Shown: positions 8,680 through 19,717 of the stretch, piece after piece
Layout: the number at the start of each line of letters is the position of its first letter
Position numbering within the stretch: position 1 is the stretch's first letter
Assembly (NCBI GenBank): GCA_900553945.1
Contig: USFR01000007.1
Coordinates: forward strand, 1 to 64,000
Source: an uncultured Clostridium sp.
GTDB lineage: Bacteria > Bacillota > Clostridia > TANB77 > CAG-508
DNA: 64,000 bases
Direction: 5' to 3'
The notes under the pieces: generated by a model
Databases searched by the model: none
What the model was told of the DNA's origin: nothing
The model's input: only the letters and a program-made list of their open reading frames with translations
Program-made: the position numbers and the translations under genes

Positions 8680-9723
8680 CTAATTGTTTTTAATGTCTCT
8701 ATTAAATACTTGGTTTTGATTAAACAAATCTGTAAATGCTGTCGGGAACATCCAAGAATTTTCAAGATTCCAATCATCGGTATTTTGCGTTTTTGTATAC
8801 ACATTTAATATTCCATTTTTTTCGTCTGAAAATAATCTTTTATTATTAATAATATATTCTTTTAATTTAGTTGAACTTTTTGAGTATCCACCTGTACTTG
8901 ATGGAGTATATTTATAGTTTGTAGATTCTACTGCATACTCATAATTATTTTGTGTTCCAACAATTCTTGGTATCCATGCATAAAATTTTACATTATTTAT
9001 ATTCTGAGCTATTACATTATAATTTATAGATTGATTATCTTTTTGTGCTATTGTTAAACTTATATTTTTTATTGGTACATCAGATTTTATGTATATTGGA
9101 AGTATCCCAGCTTCATATGAATACCATTCTTTGTCATCTTCTGTTGTTGTTACCCAATATCCTTCTCTTTTTTCAATATTTGTCCAAATAAATTTAACAG
9201 GTATTATTTTTTCTCCTTCATAACTTCCTCCTGTTACTGGTGGATTATAAGGATACTGATATACTTTTTTTGATAAATCTGGCGTTGCTTTTGTATCATT
9301 TATACTTTTTTGTTTTTTTAACGTTAAGTTTACTTTGTTTGATGCAAATTTATTTGAATATTGAGCTATTAGTGTTATGTTTTTGACTTGTATATGCGTA
9401 TTATCTTCTGTTGAAACTTTATATGTTATATCTATATTTTGAGGATTTTCATAATTAGATAATCCTTGCATTTCACTAATTGGCTTTTCTTCATCAGTAT
9501 TCTCAAATGTGTCAAAACTCATTTGATCTACTTTATCTGCTAATTGTGTTAATGCATATGTTATTTGACGTGTCTTCTCAATTTCATATGTTGTATTTGA
9601 TAATTTTATCATAATAGCTGAAATTATAGACATAAATGTAATTGTTAAAAAAATCGCAATTAAAATATCTTGTCCTGTAAACCCTTTATTTTCCTTGATT
9701 TTTTTTAATAACATTTTTATCAT
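8680..9723 (-). CDS. Pseudopilin-like protein with atypical prepilin signal
   Basis: The 347-residue protein begins with a basic leader and KGFTGQDILIAIFL followed by a long hydrophobic helix, the layout of a class III prepilin signal, with cleavage expected after the glycine. Position +5 of the mature protein is Asp, where most pilins have Glu. The rest is a large soluble domain (YNPPVTGGSYEGEKIIPVKF, then EGYWVTTTEDDKEWYSYEAG) with no recognised motif. AGGAG precedes the ATG by 6 nt. Sitting between the prepilin peptidase and PilC genes, it is probably a minor pilin or tip protein; which one is inference. Confidence 0.72.
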   Translation of the reverse strand: MIKMLLKKIKENKGFTGQDILIAIFLTITFMSIISAIMIKLSNTTYEIEKTRQITYALTQLADKVDQMSFDTFENTDEEKPISEMQGLSNYENPQNIDITYKVSTEDNTHIQVKNITLIAQYSNKFASNKVNLTLKKQKSINDTKATPDLSKKVYQYPYNPPVTGGSYEGEKIIPVKFIWTNIEKREGYWVTTTEDDKEWYSYEAGILPIYIKSDVPIKNISLTIAQKDNQSINYNVIAQNINNVKFYAWIPRIVGTQNNYEYAVESTNYKYTPSSTGGYSKSSTKLKEYIINNKRLFSDEKNGILNVYTKTQNTDDWNLENSWMFPTAFTDLFNQNQVFNRDIKNN

Positions 9724-9731
9724 ATATTCTC

Positions 9732-10550
9732 CTATAGTTTTATAATTTCAATTCCTTGTATAAGCATTGCTAATATGTTTGATAAGCATAAACAAAATCC
9801 TATTGGCAAATCCATATTCATATTTTTTTCTGCAAGAATATCGCTTTTATCAATTTTATTTTTTCTTTTCCTAATAATTATTCCTACTAATAGTGAAATC
9901 ATTGTCAATACTGCCGTAATTAGGAAAACCTCTGCTATAACAAACATATTTATATATATACATATCATCATTATTTCCAAAAGATAAGAATATTTGAAAT
10001 ATCTATGTTTTGTTGTTATTAATGACAATACACAGACTATAACAAAATATATAACATATTTATATATACTAATTATTGTTACATTTTTTATTATATATAA
10101 ATATATAATATGTATAAAACCAACTAAACATCCCCAAAAAATAATTGGTTTATAAATTTTCTTGTTATTCTTATCTATTCCTGCTATTAGTACTAATGTT
10201 GTTACAAAAATCATTAAATATAAGTATTCTATTAATGTAAGTATTGACATTATTTCCCACGTTGCATGTAATGACATATATATGCCTACAGATGTTAACC
10301 CCATCAAAAGTTCCATTATAAAATAACTGTTGCTAATTTTTTTATGACAATATCTACATTTTCCACCTAAAAGAATATAACTAATTACTGGTATTAAGTC
10401 AAAAAAAGCCAACTTGTGTTTGCAGTTAGAGCAAATAGATTTTTCATTTATTATGTTTTTTTTCTGTGGAATACAGTAAATTGCCAATGTACAAAAACTT
10501 CCAAAAACTGTTCCTATTATAAAAATTAATGTATATAATATTAGCTCCAT
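9732..10550 (-). CDS. Prepilin peptidase (PilD-like), no visible GxGD motif
   Basis: I start this gene at 10550, after AGGAG, rather than at an upstream in-frame ATG. The 272-residue polytopic membrane protein should cleave and N-methylate prepilins. It has the N-terminal GSFCTLAIYCIP segment, the tetracysteine zinc loop CSNCKH...CRYCHK with ISNSYFIMELLMG, and the first catalytic aspartate in IAGIDKNNKKIYKP. I cannot find the second catalytic motif (GxGD) in the following helices, where YSYLLEIMMICIYIN occupies the expected place. The enzyme may therefore be divergent or impaired. It lies between the pilin and pseudopilin genes. Confidence 0.85.
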   Translation of the reverse strand: MELILYTLIFIIGTVFGSFCTLAIYCIPQKKNIINEKSICSNCKHKLAFFDLIPVISYILLGGKCRYCHKKISNSYFIMELLMGLTSVGIYMSLHATWEIMSILTLIEYLYLMIFVTTLVLIAGIDKNNKKIYKPIIFWGCLVGFIHIIYLYIIKNVTIISIYKYVIYFVIVCVLSLITTKHRYFKYSYLLEIMMICIYINMFVIAEVFLITAVLTMISLLVGIIIRKRKNKIDKSDILAEKNMNMDLPIGFCLCLSNILAMLIQGIEIIKL

Positions 10551-10623
10551 TTTTTCTCCTTTTGCATTTTTAGGAAAAGCATATATAAACATTTTTTATG
10601 CCCATATATGCTTTTTTATTCTC

Positions 10624-11052
10624 TTACTTTGATAATGTATTTCCATCTTCAAATTTTTGAATTGACAATGTAGATGTTATTGTTGCTGTATATTCATTGT
10701 TTTTTGTTTTATCTTTCATAACTACTTTTTTAGTTGTTGTGCTCTCTGATTCTGATTTATTTTCTTCAGTAATAGTATATTCTTGTAACAAATTTTCTAA
10801 ATTTGTTTTGTCTACTTTTTCCAATATATCTCCTGCTTCACCATTTGCATTGTAATCAGTTGATAATGAATTCAAAGCTGTTGATAAAGCATTATATGCT
10901 TTTTCTTTTGCTTCACTTTCTTTTTCTTTTTTTGAATTAGATAAAACTCCATTTGGTCCTATAACCATAGAAACTGTAACCGCAGCTAAAATTAATAATA
11001 CAATTATTGTAATAACTAACGCAACTAATGTAATCCCTTTTTGATTTTCCAT
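10624..11052 (-). CDS. Type IV pilin-like protein, probable major pilin
   Basis: The 142-residue protein carries a six-residue leader ending in KG and then ITLVALVITIIVLLILAAVT, a class III prepilin signal of the form common in Clostridia. Position +5 is Ala instead of the usual Glu. After the helix comes VIGPNGVLSNSKKEKE, then a helical Ala-rich stretch and a short beta-rich end. Size and position suggest the major subunit of this system. A GGAGGAAAAAG site precedes the ATG. Its transcript continues into the prepilin peptidase gene, which should process it. Confidence 0.85.
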   Translation of the reverse strand: MENQKGITLVALVITIIVLLILAAVTVSMVIGPNGVLSNSKKEKESEAKEKAYNALSTALNSLSTDYNANGEAGDILEKVDKTNLENLLQEYTITEENKSESESTTTKKVVMKDKTKNNEYTATITSTLSIQKFEDGNTLSK

Positions 11053-11110
11053 TCTTTTTCCTCCTTAATTTATGAAAATGTATTTTATATGTATATAACA
11101 ATATAATCTA

Positions 11111-11689
11111 TTATTTTCCACCATTTCCCTTTGTTAGATTTCCACTATTTGTTGATGGAGCAGTAATATCTTTCTCTGGTTCATAAACAGTATTATTGTT
11201 TACATTGTTACTATTATTGTTACTATTATTGTTAACACTATTACTGTTATTTTTTTTCGTTGAGTTATCCGTTGTTTTTTCTGATGAAATTCCTGAAACT
11301 GATCCCTTAGTGGATGTAGTATTGGTTTCATTTCTTGAAGTTACTGACTGATAATATGCATTTCCTTCTGCATCATATATTATATCTGTTAATGGCACTT
11401 CATCAAATGGATTGCTTTGTCCTGTTTGTAATTGACTTGTCGTTTTATATTGTTGTAAATCACTTTCATCTAATTTATGCGCTGATGAAAGAACGATTTT
11501 ATTTTGTGATTCATCATAGTCTTGCTTCTCTTTTAATATTGCTACTTCATTTTCTGACATCTCATACACCGCCGCTTGTGGTTCATTTGATTCTGCTTTT
11601 ATATAATCAAAGAAAAATGTAAGCATTAATAATAAAATTGCAGCTACTAAAATTACCATTGCAATTACTTCTCTAATAACTTTTTTCAT
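11111..11689 (-). CDS. Pilus-operon bitopic membrane protein of unknown function
   Basis: This 192-residue protein has one membrane helix at residues about 8-30 and an extracytoplasmic region. Residues about 125-175 are a Ser/Thr/Asn-rich, very low-complexity stretch made largely of Asn, and the C-terminus is Gly/Asn/Lys. The part between the helix and the linker (NPFDEVPLTDIIYDAEGNAY) is more ordered. Its place between the PilO-like and pilin genes suggests an alignment-complex component analogous to PilP, but I see no sequence match. Confidence 0.65.
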   Translation of the reverse strand: MKKVIREVIAMVILVAAILLLMLTFFFDYIKAESNEPQAAVYEMSENEVAILKEKQDYDESQNKIVLSSAHKLDESDLQQYKTTSQLQTGQSNPFDEVPLTDIIYDAEGNAYYQSVTSRNETNTTSTKGSVSGISSEKTTDNSTKKNNSNSVNNNSNNNSNNVNNNTVYEPEKDITAPSTNSGNLTKGNGGK

Positions 11690-11706
11690 TCATTATACTC
11701 CTTTTA

Positions 11707-12468
11707 CTAATTCACTTTATTAGTTGTATTTTTTGCTGTGTTTGATGTACCCGCTGTATTATCTGTTGTACTTTCTTGAGTTATTTGTTTTTCTAATGAT
11801 TGTTTATTTTCTATTTTTAATAATGATGCTTTTGAAATTGGAATATTTGTTTTATAAAATTCTGTTATTAGCATCAACTTATTTGTTGACACCGCTTTAC
11901 CAGTTTCTGAATCTAACACTTTAATTTCTTTTAACTGTGAATGTAATTTTAAATTTTCTGGAATAAATAAAAGTTCAGAATCTCTTCCTATATCTTCAAT
12001 AAAACTTGTTATTCCATCATATCCACTAGTTGTTTCAAACTTTAAGTCACATAATACATATTTGTCATTTTCTTTTGTATCTTTTTCTTGTGAAATTTCT
12101 AATGTTAAATCGCAATTATTTTTAGTAGCATAATTACCTAGTTTTACCCATAAATAACTTATATCGTAATCTTGGCCTAATAAAGCTTTTTCTTTTTGAT
12201 CTTCTGATTTTGTACTAGAAATTTTATCATAATTAGTTTTTATTTCTAAGTGTTTTTTTACAGATGTTTGTAAAGATGATTCTGTTGCTGCATATGTTGT
12301 TGCTTTCATTTTTGTAAGATCATCCATTTTTGTATTTACAGTATTACTCTCTGTTTTAAGTTCTTCATAACTGTAAACTTTAATTGGAAATGTTATTCCT
12401 TTTTTTACACACAAAAAACCAAAAATTATTGTAAATATTAATACCACTGTGAGAATTGTTTTTCTCAT
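11707..12468 (-). CDS. PilO-like pilus assembly protein
   Basis: The 253-residue protein has an N-terminal membrane anchor (residues 4-22), a long helical, charged stretch (residues 35-110) that looks like coiled coil, and a C-terminal globular part (DLTLEISQEKD, then YVLCDLKFETTSGYDGITSFIEDI). This matches PilO/GspM-type proteins, which pair with PilN in the periplasm. Its place, 19 bp after the PilMN-type gene, supports this. The final 35 residues are Thr/Asn/Ser-rich and probably disordered. Assignment is by architecture and gene order. Confidence 0.7.
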   Translation of the reverse strand: MRKTILTVVLIFTIIFGFLCVKKGITFPIKVYSYEELKTESNTVNTKMDDLTKMKATTYAATESSLQTSVKKHLEIKTNYDKISSTKSEDQKEKALLGQDYDISYLWVKLGNYATKNNCDLTLEISQEKDTKENDKYVLCDLKFETTSGYDGITSFIEDIGRDSELLFIPENLKLHSQLKEIKVLDSETGKAVSTNKLMLITEFYKTNIPISKASLLKIENKQSLEKQITQESTTDNTAGTSNTAKNTTNKVN

Positions 12469-12487
12469 TTCTTTTCTCCTTTTTGAA

Positions 12488-14119
12488 TTATTCTGTTAAA
12501 TCTCCTTCTATTGTAACTAATATATAGTCTTCATCTGCTGTTTCATCATGATATCTTATTCCTGTACTCGCTTTAACATTTTCTAATATAGCTTTATATG
12601 ATGTTCCTTCTGATGTTGGTGTTTCAAGTAATGCTTTAAAGTATCCTAATTGTTGATACTTTATTGCTCTTGCTTGAATTACAAAATGTCTTTCTTGAGT
12701 ATTTTCCACACTTATAAGCTTAACTTCAGTAGGAATTATAGTTTTTAATTTTGTTAAGAAATTATTTATTTCATCTGTTCTATAAACATTTTCTCCATTT
12801 TGAAGTGATTCATTATTAAGTTTAGAAATTAATGATTCATATTCTGATGTTAGATATTCAACTGATGTTTTAGTCTTTGTCATTTTCTCAATTGATGCTG
12901 TTGTATCACTAGTCTTTTGATCTGTGTCGCTAATTTTTTGCTCCATATTTTTATATAAACGTGTTGTTAATGTCGAATATATTATTATACAAATTATTGC
13001 TAATATAAGCATTCTAACAATAAGTTTTTCAATCGCATCTAACTTTTCATCTGTTGTTCCTTTTAACGACTTTACATTTCTTTTTGGAAGTCCTGTTATC
13101 TCAAGTCCTTGTATATTTAATTTTCCTTTAGTTGCAAAATTTAATTCATTTCCACTTTGTAATCCTGACAATGCTAATGAAATAGCACTATTAACTTCTA
13201 TATAGTCTTTGATTCCTATCTTTAATGATTGAGAATCCAAAAAAGATGGTTTTACTAACTCGCATTGAATGTTAATTCTATCTTGAAAATACATGTCAAT
13301 ATTATTTATTACAATACCTGTTCCAGTAAAGTATATTTTATTTATCTGTCTTCCATATTCATTTATTTTCTCTTTTATTTCATTTGTAATTTTGAATAAT
13401 ACTGGAACTATAGTGTCCATATATTCATTTCCGTCTTGAAACATATCAAATTCTTGTGACGAAATTGTAGTATTTTTCAATATTTCATATGCTTTTGTTT
13501 GTGAATTTTCTAATTTACTTATTTCTTTAATCGTTTCTATTATACTTGTGTTTATTTCATCTATTTTATCTATTTGTCCGTTTGTGCAAAATGTTAGTGT
13601 TGTTTTTTCTTCCATATTAACAATCAATTCATTTGCATTATTATCTAATTTGACAAGATTCATTATGCCAATTGGTAATGGTTCCATTGTAGCTAAATTA
13701 TATTTTTCAAATAAAGCTTTTCTTGAACTCAAATTTTGTCTTTCAATAGATACATTTATTGCCTTCATTTTTTGCGCATCATCTGGATCTAATACGAAAA
13801 TATTTTTTCTTTCTATGTTATCCTTATTTGTACCTTTTTCAGCGCACAACATTTCAAAATCAATATCTATAGATTTCTTTAAAGCACTCTTATTTAATAA
13901 TGCAAAATAACTAAAATAATCATAATATTCGTCTGATATATTTATTGAAATAGGAATTTTTCTGCTATTAGTTTCTGCAACTATTTGATCTATGGCTTGT
14001 TGTAAATTTTCATAAAATTTTGTTCCAAAAGCTTCCACTTTTAAGTTGTCTCTATCTTTTTGAACTTTAGCATATTTTATTAAATTATCTTCTATATAAA
14101 CTCCTAAACAGCTTTGCAT
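12488..14119 (-). CDS. PilM-PilN fusion-type pilus assembly protein
   Basis: The 543-residue protein begins with an actin-like PilM domain (MQSCLGVYIEDNLIKYAKVQ, and IYFTGTGIVINNIDMYF near residue 265), then a membrane helix near 365-385 (MLILAIICIIIYSTL) and a C-terminal PilN-like part: a coiled-coil stretch followed by NNFLTKLKTIIPTEVKLISV. In most species these are two proteins; here they are one chain across the cytoplasm and membrane. It is the first gene of the operon with a good promoter at 14183-14211. No PilB or PilT motor ATPase is encoded in the operon. Confidence 0.8.
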   Translation of the reverse strand: MQSCLGVYIEDNLIKYAKVQKDRDNLKVEAFGTKFYENLQQAIDQIVAETNSRKIPISINISDEYYDYFSYFALLNKSALKKSIDIDFEMLCAEKGTNKDNIERKNIFVLDPDDAQKMKAINVSIERQNLSSRKALFEKYNLATMEPLPIGIMNLVKLDNNANELIVNMEEKTTLTFCTNGQIDKIDEINTSIIETIKEISKLENSQTKAYEILKNTTISSQEFDMFQDGNEYMDTIVPVLFKITNEIKEKINEYGRQINKIYFTGTGIVINNIDMYFQDRINIQCELVKPSFLDSQSLKIGIKDYIEVNSAISLALSGLQSGNELNFATKGKLNIQGLEITGLPKRNVKSLKGTTDEKLDAIEKLIVRMLILAIICIIIYSTLTTRLYKNMEQKISDTDQKTSDTTASIEKMTKTKTSVEYLTSEYESLISKLNNESLQNGENVYRTDEINNFLTKLKTIIPTEVKLISVENTQERHFVIQARAIKYQQLGYFKALLETPTSEGTSYKAILENVKASTGIRYHDETADEDYILVTIEGDLTE

Positions 14120-14182
14120 CTTTTTCTCCTTTTACTGCAAATCAATCGACTTTTTAATTCTTTACAATCACTTACATATATA

Positions 14183-14211
14183 TTTTTACCTATTTCAACA
14201 TTAAAAGTCAA
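14183..14211 (-). promoter_or_regulatory. Candidate promoter of the pilus operon
   Basis: On the minus strand, TTGACT (14211-14206), a 17-bp spacer and TAAAAA (14188-14183) lie about 65 bp upstream of the first pilus gene. The region 14120-14314 is otherwise AT-rich with no gene; a plus-strand TGAATA at 14265-14270 could be part of a forespore (sigma-G) promoter for spoVAC, but its -10 partner is poor. Confidence 0.45.
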
Positions 14212-14314
14212 TATTTTTAATAGAAGTGTTAATCAAAAGTAATAGTAATGTAATATATTTTTTATGAATATTATTTCTTTATTTGGAAAATATATGTAGT
14301 AAAAGGAGGCTTTT

Positions 14315-14779
14315 ATGGATTCAATTAATACTAATAAAGATTATCAAAAATATGTTGATAAAAAATCACCTAATTCGCCTATTTTTAAGAATTGCTTTAA
14401 TGCTTTTTGGGTTGGTGGTTTAATTTGCGTTATCGGACAATTAATTTATGATTATTTTATTTTTAGAAATTTTTCTACCGAATTAGCTGGTACTATTGTT
14501 TCTATTTCATTAATATTTTTAAGTGCTTTTTTAACTGCTATAAATGTTTTTAATAGAATAGGAAAATTTGCTGGAGCAGGTTCTCTTATTCCTATAACTG
14601 GCTTTGCTAACTCAATTATTTCACCTGCGATGGAATATAAATCTGAAGGTTTTGTTATGGGTGTTGGAGCAAAAATGTTTACAGTTGCTGGTCCTGTTTT
14701 AGTTTATGGTATTTCTTCTTCTGTAATAGTTGGACTTGTTTATCTTCTTTTTAATACTCAGGCAATCATGCTTGTTTAA
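14315..14779 (+). CDS. spoVAC: Stage V sporulation protein AC
   Basis: The 154-residue polytopic membrane protein is SpoVAC, part of the spore inner-membrane channel that imports dipicolinic acid during sporulation and releases it at germination. Recognition rests on the conserved block NAFWVGGLICVIGQLIYDYF, the middle FAGAGSLIPITGFANSI and the VMGVGAKMF segment, with four to five membrane helices. Length is normal. AGGAGG lies 7 nt before the ATG. It heads a three-gene operon with spoVAD and spoVAE. By analogy with Bacillus it should be expressed in the forespore. Confidence 0.95.
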   Translation: MDSINTNKDYQKYVDKKSPNSPIFKNCFNAFWVGGLICVIGQLIYDYFIFRNFSTELAGTIVSISLIFLSAFLTAINVFNRIGKFAGAGSLIPITGFANSIISPAMEYKSEGFVMGVGAKMFTVAGPVLVYGISSSVIVGLVYLLFNTQAIMLV

Positions 14780-14800
14780 TTTTATTTGTGAGGTGTTTTT

Positions 14801-15805
14801 ATGAAAAAAATTGGTACTCAAACTTTTAAATTAGATAATCCTGTAACTATTTTTGAAACTGCTAGTATTGTTGGTAAAAAAGAAGCAGATGGTCCACTGG
14901 CTAAATATTTTGATGTGTGTCTTCAAGATGAGTTTTTCGGTGAAAAAACTTGGGAAAAAGCTGAGTCAAAGATGATTAAATTTGCTATTGAAACTGTTAT
15001 TAGAAAATCTAATATTGCTGTTTCAGATATTGACTATTTACTTGCAGGAGATTTGTTAAATCAATGTATATCTTCAAGTTTTGGAATTAGAGATTTTGAA
15101 ATTCCCTTTTTAGGAATTTTTGGAGCATGTTCTACTTTTGTTGAAGGAATGATGATTGGTTCTATGTTATTAGATGGTGGAGCTGGAAATTATGCTTTAG
15201 CTGCAACTTCAAGTCATTTTTGTAGTGCTGAAAAGCAATTCAGATTTCCACTTGAACTTGGAAATCAACGTCCCCCTACTTCTCAATGGACGGTAACGGG
15301 TAGTAGTGCTGCTGTTCTTTCAAAATCAGGAACAGGTCCATTTATTACTCATGTTACTCCTGGAAAAATTGTTGATAGAGGTATTACTGATGCAAATAAT
15401 ATGGGAAGTGCTATGGCTCCTGCAGCAGTTTCAACAATTTTAACTCATCTAAAAGATACTGGTAGAAAACCAACTTATTATGATGCAATTATAACAGGTG
15501 ATCTTGGTCATATTGGGAAAGGTATTGTTTTGGATTTATGTAAGGCTGAGGGATTTCAACTTTCTTCAATTTACAATGATTGTGGCGTTCTTATGTTTGA
15601 TAAAGAAAAGCAGGATACTCACTCAGGTGGTTCAGGTTGTGCATGTTGTGGTACTGTTTTTTCTGGTTACTTTTTCAATCAACTTAAAGAAAAGAAAATT
15701 AAAAAGATGTTACTTGTAGCAACAGGTGCCTTGATGAATTCTACTTCTACACAGCAAGGCGAAAGTATTCCTGGTATTGCTCATGCTATTAGTATCGAAT
15801 TATAA
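14801..15805 (+). CDS. spoVAD: Stage V sporulation protein AD
   Basis: The 334-residue soluble protein is SpoVAD, the dipicolinic-acid-binding subunit with a thiolase/KAS-III-like fold. Diagnostic stretches are ARGS-like GIRDFEIPFLGIFGACSTF, DGGAGNYALAATSSHFCSAE, and NQRPPTSQWTVTGSSAAVL. The C-terminal SGGSGCACCGTVFSGYFF is also typical. It follows spoVAC by 21 bp after a GAGGTG site and precedes spoVAE by 19 bp. Length matches the family. Confidence 0.96.
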   Translation: MKKIGTQTFKLDNPVTIFETASIVGKKEADGPLAKYFDVCLQDEFFGEKTWEKAESKMIKFAIETVIRKSNIAVSDIDYLLAGDLLNQCISSSFGIRDFEIPFLGIFGACSTFVEGMMIGSMLLDGGAGNYALAATSSHFCSAEKQFRFPLELGNQRPPTSQWTVTGSSAAVLSKSGTGPFITHVTPGKIVDRGITDANNMGSAMAPAAVSTILTHLKDTGRKPTYYDAIITGDLGHIGKGIVLDLCKAEGFQLSSIYNDCGVLMFDKEKQDTHSGGSGCACCGTVFSGYFFNQLKEKKIKKMLLVATGALMNSTSTQQGESIPGIAHAISIEL

Positions 15806-15824
15806 ATTTATGAAAGGATAGCTT

Positions 15825-16214
15825 ATGGGAGAGTTTATAAATAGTTTAGATTATATGATGCTGTTAAAAGCTTTTGTTGTGGGTGGTGTTTTATGTATTA
15901 TTGCTCAAATTTTAATTGATAAAACTAAGCTAACGCCTGCCAAAATTCTTGTTTTGTATGTTACGTTAGGCACTATTTTAGGTGGGCTTGGAATATATAA
16001 ATACTTAGTTGATTTTGCTGGATGTGGTGCTACTGTTCCACTGACTGGATTTGGCTACAACTTATCTAAAGGTGTTATTCAAGAAGTTCATCAATCTGGT
16101 TTTTTAGGTGCATTCATTGGTGGAATAAAAGCCGCTGCTGGCGGTATTACAGCTGCTATCTTCTTTGGATATATTGCTGCTTTAGTTTCAAAACCTAAAA
16201 TGAAAAAACAATGA
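15825..16214 (+). CDS. spoVAE: Stage V sporulation protein AE (SpoVAEb type)
   Basis: The 129-residue protein with four membrane helices is the SpoVAEb-type subunit of the dipicolinic-acid channel. Typical blocks are VVGGVLCIIAQILIDKTKLTPAKILV, split here into GGVLCIIAQILID and KLTPAKILVLYVTLG, plus FAGCGATVPLTGFGYNL and GFLGAFIGGIKAAAGGITAA. AAAGGAT precedes the ATG. The -35 box of the next gene's promoter overlaps the last codons and stop, so the operon probably ends here although no hairpin is seen before 16783. Confidence 0.94.
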   Translation: MGEFINSLDYMMLLKAFVVGGVLCIIAQILIDKTKLTPAKILVLYVTLGTILGGLGIYKYLVDFAGCGATVPLTGFGYNLSKGVIQEVHQSGFLGAFIGGIKAAAGGITAAIFFGYIAALVSKPKMKKQ

Positions 16215-16243
16215 TTTACATTATGTTAATAATATGGTATAAT
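16215..16243 (+). promoter_or_regulatory. Strong sigma-A promoter of the GNAT gene
   Basis: TTTACA (16215-16220), a 17-bp spacer and a perfect TATAAT (16238-16243) overlap the end of spoVAE and lie 33 bp before the acetyltransferase start. Confidence 0.8.
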
Positions 16244-16276
16244 ATTTGTCGTAAAAATTTTAAGGAGGTAGTAGCT

Positions 16277-16771
16277 ATGATACAATTGAGTTATACTACA
16301 TCAAGGTTGAACTGTCGGCCTTTAAACAAGCTGGATTATCCGGCATTTGCAGATGGTGTGATTCAGGACAAGGATATCCAAAAATACTTTCGGATGGGTA
16401 AGTCTTATGGAGAGGTCTGTGACTTCTTAGAGGAACTTCCTAACACCGACTGTATACCCGTTGGACTATTTAAGAAATCTACCAAACAATTAATTGGCTA
16501 TATTAATGGCTACGTATTCGGTAAAGATACTCTGCTGATGGAATTCTTTGTTTTTGAGTACTACCGATCTTGTCGGTACATTACAGAAGCGTTAGATGCG
16601 TACACTTTACAATGCATAAATAAATGCGGTGTAAAAAACTTCCGATTCGAAGTTGACGCTGATAACTTCAAGTCTATCTCGGCATTAAAGAAATTCCATG
16701 CACGTCATGTCGTAGAAGAAGACTATGACAACGACGGACGTAAGTTTCTGATGTACATTATGCAGTTTTGA
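16277..16771 (+). CDS. GNAT-family N-acetyltransferase
   Basis: I start at ATG 16277, after AAGGAGG, giving 164 residues; a longer frame from 16211 would overlap the promoter. The protein resembles the RimJ/RimL branch of the GNAT superfamily, which transfers acetyl from acetyl-CoA to amino groups: KQLIGYINGYVF and TLLMEFFVFEYYRSCRYITEALDAY fit strands 4-5 and the CoA-binding helix, and FRFEVDADNFKSISALKKFH the C-terminal part. Substrate unknown. Codon use is much richer in G and C (CGG, GCG, GAC, TAC) than its neighbours, which suggests transfer. It has its own promoter and terminator. Confidence 0.85.
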   Translation: MIQLSYTTSRLNCRPLNKLDYPAFADGVIQDKDIQKYFRMGKSYGEVCDFLEELPNTDCIPVGLFKKSTKQLIGYINGYVFGKDTLLMEFFVFEYYRSCRYITEALDAYTLQCINKCGVKNFRFEVDADNFKSISALKKFHARHVVEEDYDNDGRKFLMYIMQF

Positions 16772-16782
16772 ATTTTTACGGA

Positions 16783-16818
16783 AAAGAGCAGCATTCGCAA
16801 TTTGAATGCTGCCTCTTT
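16783..16818 (+). terminator. Terminator of the GNAT gene
   Basis: AAAGAG-CAGCATTC pairs with GAATGCTG-CCTCTTT around a 7-nt loop, followed by CTTTTT. It lies 12 bp after the acetyltransferase stop and faces the end of leuS. Confidence 0.88.
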
Positions 16819-16875
16819 CTTTTTATTGGTTTATACTATATGTTATTTGGTAACTGTGCCTTTTGACTTTCATCG

Positions 16876-19383
<2,508 letters not shown>

Positions 19384-19455
19384 GTTTTTTCCTCCTTTTT
19401 TGCTTACCACTCTTACGTGTGATATAAAACTCGTGCAATATACACGTTGATGTAT

Positions 19456-19484
19456 ATTATATACCACGTTTAAATGTTTTTCAA
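19456..19484 (-). promoter_or_regulatory. Promoter of leuS
   Basis: On the minus strand, TTGAAA (19484-19479), a 17-bp spacer and TATAAT (19461-19456) lie about 72 bp before the leuS start. Confidence 0.75.
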
Positions 19485-19530
19485 TAATTTTAATTCTACT
19501 TTTTATCATACTCAGATAAAATTGAAATTT

Positions 19531-19707
19531 TCAGTGTAATCCAGTTTTATATATTTCTTTTTCAATTAAAGATTCTAAAGAAACTGTTTTATTTAGGAAA
19601 CCGCTTACTAATGTATCATTTATTATTTGTAATGAATTTGTTGTATTAAAATTATTAACATCATTTGTATTGAATTGCTCTGTTTCAGCAAAAAAATTCT
19701 TATCCAT
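19531..19707 (-). CDS. Small protein of unknown function, last gene of the AAA/VWA cassette
   Basis: AGGAGG directly before ATG 19707 sets the start; the product is 58 residues (MDKNFFAETEQFNTNDVNNF...), Asn-rich in its first half with a short amphipathic helix (VSLESLIEKEIYKTG) at the end. I recognise nothing. Its upstream region overlaps the end of the 321-residue gene (stop at 19718), so it is almost surely translated from the same transcript as the AAA ATPase and VWA genes. Confidence 0.6.
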   Translation of the reverse strand: MDKNFFAETEQFNTNDVNNFNTTNSLQIINDTLVSGFLNKTVSLESLIEKEIYKTGLH

Positions 19708-19717
19708 ATTGGACCTC

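Noticed and set aside
14265..14300. Sigma-G promoter before spoVAC
   Set aside because: TGAATA fits a -35 box, but no good -10 sequence lies at the right distance, so it is mentioned only as a possibility.
19384..19530. T-box leader before leuS
   Set aside because: Only about 70 nt lie between promoter and start codon, and there is no antiterminator/terminator pair or full T-box sequence, only a weak GAGTGGTA resemblance.
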